Origin: Halomonas sp.
GTDB taxonomy: Bacteria > Pseudomonadota > Gammaproteobacteria > Pseudomonadales > Halomonadaceae
Length of the DNA stretch: 64,000 bases
Assembly (NCBI RefSeq): GCF_017515565.1
Contig: NZ_JAFWFN010000010.1
Location: 1 to 64,000 of the forward strand
Reading direction: 5' to 3'
Below are positions 61,102-64,000 of this stretch, piece after piece. Position numbers and translations under genes: made by a program. Within the stretch, counting starts at the first letter, position 1. Each line of letters starts with the position of its first letter. Below the pieces are notes generated by a model, which did no database searches, was not told the origin of the DNA, and saw nothing but the letters and a program-made list of their open reading frames with translations.

Positions 61102-62125
61102 GTGCCGCTACTGCCCGACGACCATCGCGTGCTCTATCAAGCATTTTTAGACCAAGCAACACAAGATGCTACGTTAACCCCGTGGCTAGCCAAGCTGCCC
61201 GAGCAGCTCGCCAATGGGCTAGATCACCAGCGCCACGGTGACCTTTCGGCCTGGGAAAAAGCCGTCGCTAAACTGCCCACTCTGCCAGCCGAGCGCCACG
61301 TCGATCTAACCAGCGATACGCTGACGGTCGACGTGGCCCTGACTGATAGCCAGCAGCGACAGTGCTTTAACCTACTGCGCAAGCTCGCCCCCTGGCGTAA
61401 AGGCCCCTTTCGGCTTGGTGGTATTGATATCGACACCGAGTGGCGATCAGACTGGAAGTGGCAACGCGTCGCCCCACACCTCGCCCCCTTAGTACCGCAA
61501 GGTACTGGATGTGGGCGGCGGCAGCGGCTACCACGCGTGGCGCATGGCCGGTGAGGGAGCGGCATTTGTGCTGGTCATTGATCCTTCACCGCGCTTTTAT
61601 TGGCAGTTTCAGGCCGTGCGCCACTTCGTTGGCGATGCCGATGGCGGGCGCACCCAATTTCTGCCGGTGGGCATAGAAGACGTACCGGAAAAGCTGGGCT
61701 TTTTTGATACGGTATTTTCCATGGGTGTGCTCTACCACCGCCCCTCGCCCCTTGAGCACTTACAACAGCTGAAAGATGCGCTCGCCCCCGGCGGCGAACT
61801 GGTGCTAGAGACGCTGGTGGTGGAAGGCGATGAACAAACGGTGTTTGTGCCCGGAGAGCGCTACGCCGCAATGCCCAATGTCTATTTTCTACCCTCTTCA
61901 CCAGCACTATGCCACTGGCTAGGCCGTTGCGGCTTTACCAACGTGCGGGTGGTCGATGAAGCGGTGACAACCCTCGACGAACAGCGTTCAACGGCGTGGA
62001 TGACCTACCAGTCACTGGCAGACTTCCTCGACCCCAACGACCGTACGCGCACCATTGAAGGCTATCCCGCCCCACGGCGAGCGGTGATTTTGGCGAATAG
62101 GCCGGGGCTACCCGCTGAAACATAA
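61102..62125 (+). pseudogene. cmoB: tRNA U34 carboxymethyltransferase, frameshifted
   Basis: CmoB transfers the carboxymethyl group of carboxy-SAM to 5-hydroxyuridine 34 of tRNA. The gene is present over its full length but in two frames. The first runs from GTG 61102 through the conserved WRKGPFRLGGIDIDTEWRSD and WKWQRVAPHLAPL; the second resumes at about 61496 with [17 protein letters not shown] and continues to the family C-terminus ([17 protein letters not shown]). The switch lies between 61493 and 61498. Restoring two bases (GG) between GTA and CCGC would read L-V-G-R-K-V-L-D, matching the length of the E. coli sequence there (L-T-G-R-T-I-L-D). So a two-base loss is likelier than a one-base gain. 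The break is at the SAM-binding loop, so no active enzyme is expected unless the shift is a sequencing error or is bypassed. Everything else is well conserved, which points to an error or a very recent mutation. Confidence 0.9.
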
Positions 62126-62126
62126 C

Positions 62127-62801
62127 CTAGCGCCTCAAAATCACCAGCCAGCGCCCTAGGTTCATCACGCTGGCAAGCGATGCAGCAACGTAGGTAAATG
62201 CACAAGCGGTGAGTACGTGGCGGGCGCCGGGCATATCGTAGGGGGGGACGTACTCTTTGAGCAGAGGCAGTGCGCGGTTAAAACTGGCATCAAACTCCAC
62301 AGGTAGCGTCACCAGATGAACGAGCGCGGCGGTGCCAAAACTGATCACGGCCATGGCGATGACCACGGCCAACCCACCTGGCAGCCGGGTAAGTACAAAC
62401 AGAAAGGGTGCCGCCATCATCAAAATAGCCCCTAACTTTTCAGCCTTTTGGGCCACATGCACTAAACGGCTGCGTGCCAACAGTGGCGTGTAGCCTTCAT
62501 GATGCTGGATGGCATGCCCCACTTCATGAGCAGCCACGGTGACGGCGGTAAGCGAGCGGCCATCGTAATTATCAGGGGAAAGGCGCATGCAGCGAGTTTC
62601 CGGGTCGTAGTGGTCGCCATACTCAGCGCGCTCAACTTTGACGCCTTCTACCCCTAAACGGCGTAATAGGTGGTCGGCTAGCTCCGCCCCGGTGCCAGGA
62701 TAATCGTCACGACCGCGGGTGTGGCGCTTGAGCACCCACTTCGCCCACAGGTTGGGCAGCACAAAAACCGCTAGCGCCAGCGCAATTAATACTATAAACA
62801 T
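62127..62801 (-). CDS. Zinc metallopeptidase, YugP type
   Basis: Membrane-bound putative zinc peptidase (Zn_peptidase_2 family). It is 224 residues from the ATG at 62801. A short N-terminal membrane segment (1-16) is followed by HEVGHAIQHHEGY with the zinc motif at 92-96, then two or three further membrane segments (about 120-140, 142-165 and 195-215). The upstream in-frame extension of 38 residues is polar and not family-like, so it is rejected. The substrate is unknown. It is convergent with cmoB, with a single base between stops. Confidence 0.87.
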   Translation of the reverse strand: MFIVLIALALAVFVLPNLWAKWVLKRHTRGRDDYPGTGAELADHLLRRLGVEGVKVERAEYGDHYDPETRCMRLSPDNYDGRSLTAVTVAAHEVGHAIQHHEGYTPLLARSRLVHVAQKAEKLGAILMMAAPFLFVLTRLPGGLAVVIAMAVISFGTAALVHLVTLPVEFDASFNRALPLLKEYVPPYDMPGARHVLTACAFTYVAASLASVMNLGRWLVILRR

Positions 62802-62936
62802 AGAAGCACCGAGCCTAAAAACGCCGCGAACATGATATTCACCACTGATGAAAGGTCTAACTAAATGACCCGTTAATAGGCATTTAGTTTTATCACGTTC
62901 GCTGCAGCAGTGCATATGGCAGAGCTGGTTTGTCGT

Positions 62937-63992
62937 TCAATCCGGGTCGTTTCGGTGTGCTTCGACATCCCGCTGCACTGCCTGCAGCCCCCTGGCAGAA
63001 ATATCGCCTTGGGCGTAGGCGTGCTCGGCAATCAAAACACTGTCTGCCGCGAGCACCAATTCACACTCGGTATCAACCAACTCATCCCGCAAACGTTGAA
63101 TAGCCTCTTCACGTTTAGGGTCTTTATCGACCCGTCGAATATAGATCGCTTTAATCCGCCCTGGGTAGGCCTTGACGACCTCGGTATAGACCTCAGGGTC
63201 GTGCTGGCCGCTGTCGCCAATTAAGATACACGGCATATCGCTATAGAGCGTCAACATACGATCGATAAGATCGCGCTTGTGGGCTTCCGCCCGCCGCGGC
63301 CATGGCTTGCGTAACGATATTCCCCACTCGCGCAGAAAGAGAATAGGGCCAACAGGGATGCGGTTAAGCTGGAAGAAGGTTTCCAGCATTTCATAAATAG
63401 CCCAAGGCCCTCTGGAAACATACAGAATAGGCCGCTCGGCCTTTTCGCTTTTACCGCGATACAGCGCTTGATAAAGTGCGGCAACGCCAGGAAACGCCGT
63501 GCGTCGGTGGGGTTTACGCACAAATAAGCGGTAAAGCATTTTGAGCTTTTCTGCCACACCAGTGAACATAACCGTATCGTCGATATCGCTAATGACGAGC
63601 AGGTCAGCCTCAGGCGGTGGCACGTAAACCTCCACGCTGGTGCGAATGGGCGCCTGTCCCTTGGCATGCACCAATATATCCGCGCGGTGCCAGGAAACAT
63701 CCACCGGCAGGGTGGAACTGATAGGCAAATGCGCGTCAAAATAGCCGTCGCGATCGGTTGTCATGCATAGCTGATTGTCGCCCACACGGATCTCAATCTG
63801 AGCATCAGGTAAACCACGCCGAAAGATACGCCGGGCCACATCTGCTGTGTCCCGCAGCATTCCTCGGCGAGGTATCGCACGACCCAGGGCCGCCTGACGA
63901 AATACCCGACCCATGACAAAGATCTCTTGCTGAGAACCGTAACCACGATAAGGATGCACAACCATCCCACCACGGCCACTGTCCCGCTTCAT
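62937..63992 (-). CDS. App1-family phosphatidate phosphatase (DUF2183), start possibly outside window
   Basis: HAD-type phosphatase related to yeast App1, which dephosphorylates phosphatidic acid. It is 351 residues from the ATG at 63992. A beta-rich N-terminal part (about 62-125) precedes the catalytic DIDDT (136-140, the D-x-D-x-T phosphatase motif), with VSRGPWAIY and ILIGDSGQHDPEVY completing the active site. The frame remains open to the window edge, so a start beyond 64000 cannot be excluded. Function in bacteria is inferred from the fungal relative. Confidence 0.83.
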   Translation of the reverse strand: MKRDSGRGGMVVHPYRGYGSQQEIFVMGRVFRQAALGRAIPRRGMLRDTADVARRIFRRGLPDAQIEIRVGDNQLCMTTDRDGYFDAHLPISSTLPVDVSWHRADILVHAKGQAPIRTSVEVYVPPPEADLLVISDIDDTVMFTGVAEKLKMLYRLFVRKPHRRTAFPGVAALYQALYRGKSEKAERPILYVSRGPWAIYEMLETFFQLNRIPVGPILFLREWGISLRKPWPRRAEAHKRDLIDRMLTLYSDMPCILIGDSGQHDPEVYTEVVKAYPGRIKAIYIRRVDKDPKREEAIQRLRDELVDTECELVLAADSVLIAEHAYAQGDISARGLQAVQRDVEAHRNDPD

Positions 63993-64000
63993 GGGCTTTG

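Noticed and set aside
61511-62125. Independent short methyltransferase gene starting at GTG 61511
   Set aside because: It is the C-terminal two-thirds of cmoB in another frame; no ribosome site precedes it, and homology continues upstream in the first frame.

Overview
The window reads as core chromosome of a moderately halophilic gammaproteobacterium, most likely Halomonas/Vreelandella or a close relative. This is inferred from protein character, moderately high GC, and gene orders such as hfq-hflX-hflK-hflC-hisZ-purA, parE-parC, cmoA-cmoB and rhdA-psd. Coding density is high. There is no rRNA, recognisable tRNA, prophage, insertion sequence or CRISPR array.

Layout. 1-10 kb: gatCAB (tRNA-dependent amidation) on +, then sixA, gpsA, htpG and a DUF1232 protein on -, slt on +, and a LysE-type exporter on -. 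10-16 kb: a cold-shock protein, an acidic lipoprotein with an internal repeat, yegS, pepN and yajQ. 16-24 kb: cobO, facing purA-hisZ and hflC-hflK, then hflX and hfq. 23-30 kb: miaA-mutL-amiB-tsaE-nnrD on -, which mixes RNA modification, mismatch repair, cell-wall and metabolite-repair genes. 30-37.5 kb: queG, orn, rsgA, rhdA, psd, and the EF-P group (epmA and efp on -, epmB divergent).

The most interesting region is 37.5-47.8 kb, a guanidine-assimilation operon. A guanidine-I (ykkC) riboswitch precedes an ABC importer (binding protein, permease, ATPase), two DUF1989 proteins (carboxyguanidine deiminase type), a biotin-dependent 'urea carboxylase' that is best read as guanidine carboxylase, and allophanate hydrolase. 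In the only sizeable gap between the deiminase and carboxylase genes lie two small hairpins with ACGA loops. They match the guanidine-II (mini-ykkC) riboswitch. One operon therefore seems to carry two structurally unrelated guanidine sensors, one at its head and one in front of the carboxylase. The expected flow is guanidine import, carboxylation, deimination to allophanate, then hydrolysis to ammonia and CO2.

47.8-64 kb: a Phd/VapC-type toxin-antitoxin pair, an unrecognised membrane protein, leuA, a NaChBac-type voltage-gated sodium channel, a lipoprotein, serB, parC/parE, pgi, cmoA, a cmoB split by a frameshift (two bases apparently missing near 61495), a YugP-type zinc peptidase, and an App1-type phosphatase at the right edge. 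Several convergent pairs nearly touch or overlap. Clear intrinsic terminators follow gatB, the cold-shock gene, cobO/purA, hflC, hflX and the allophanate hydrolase gene.
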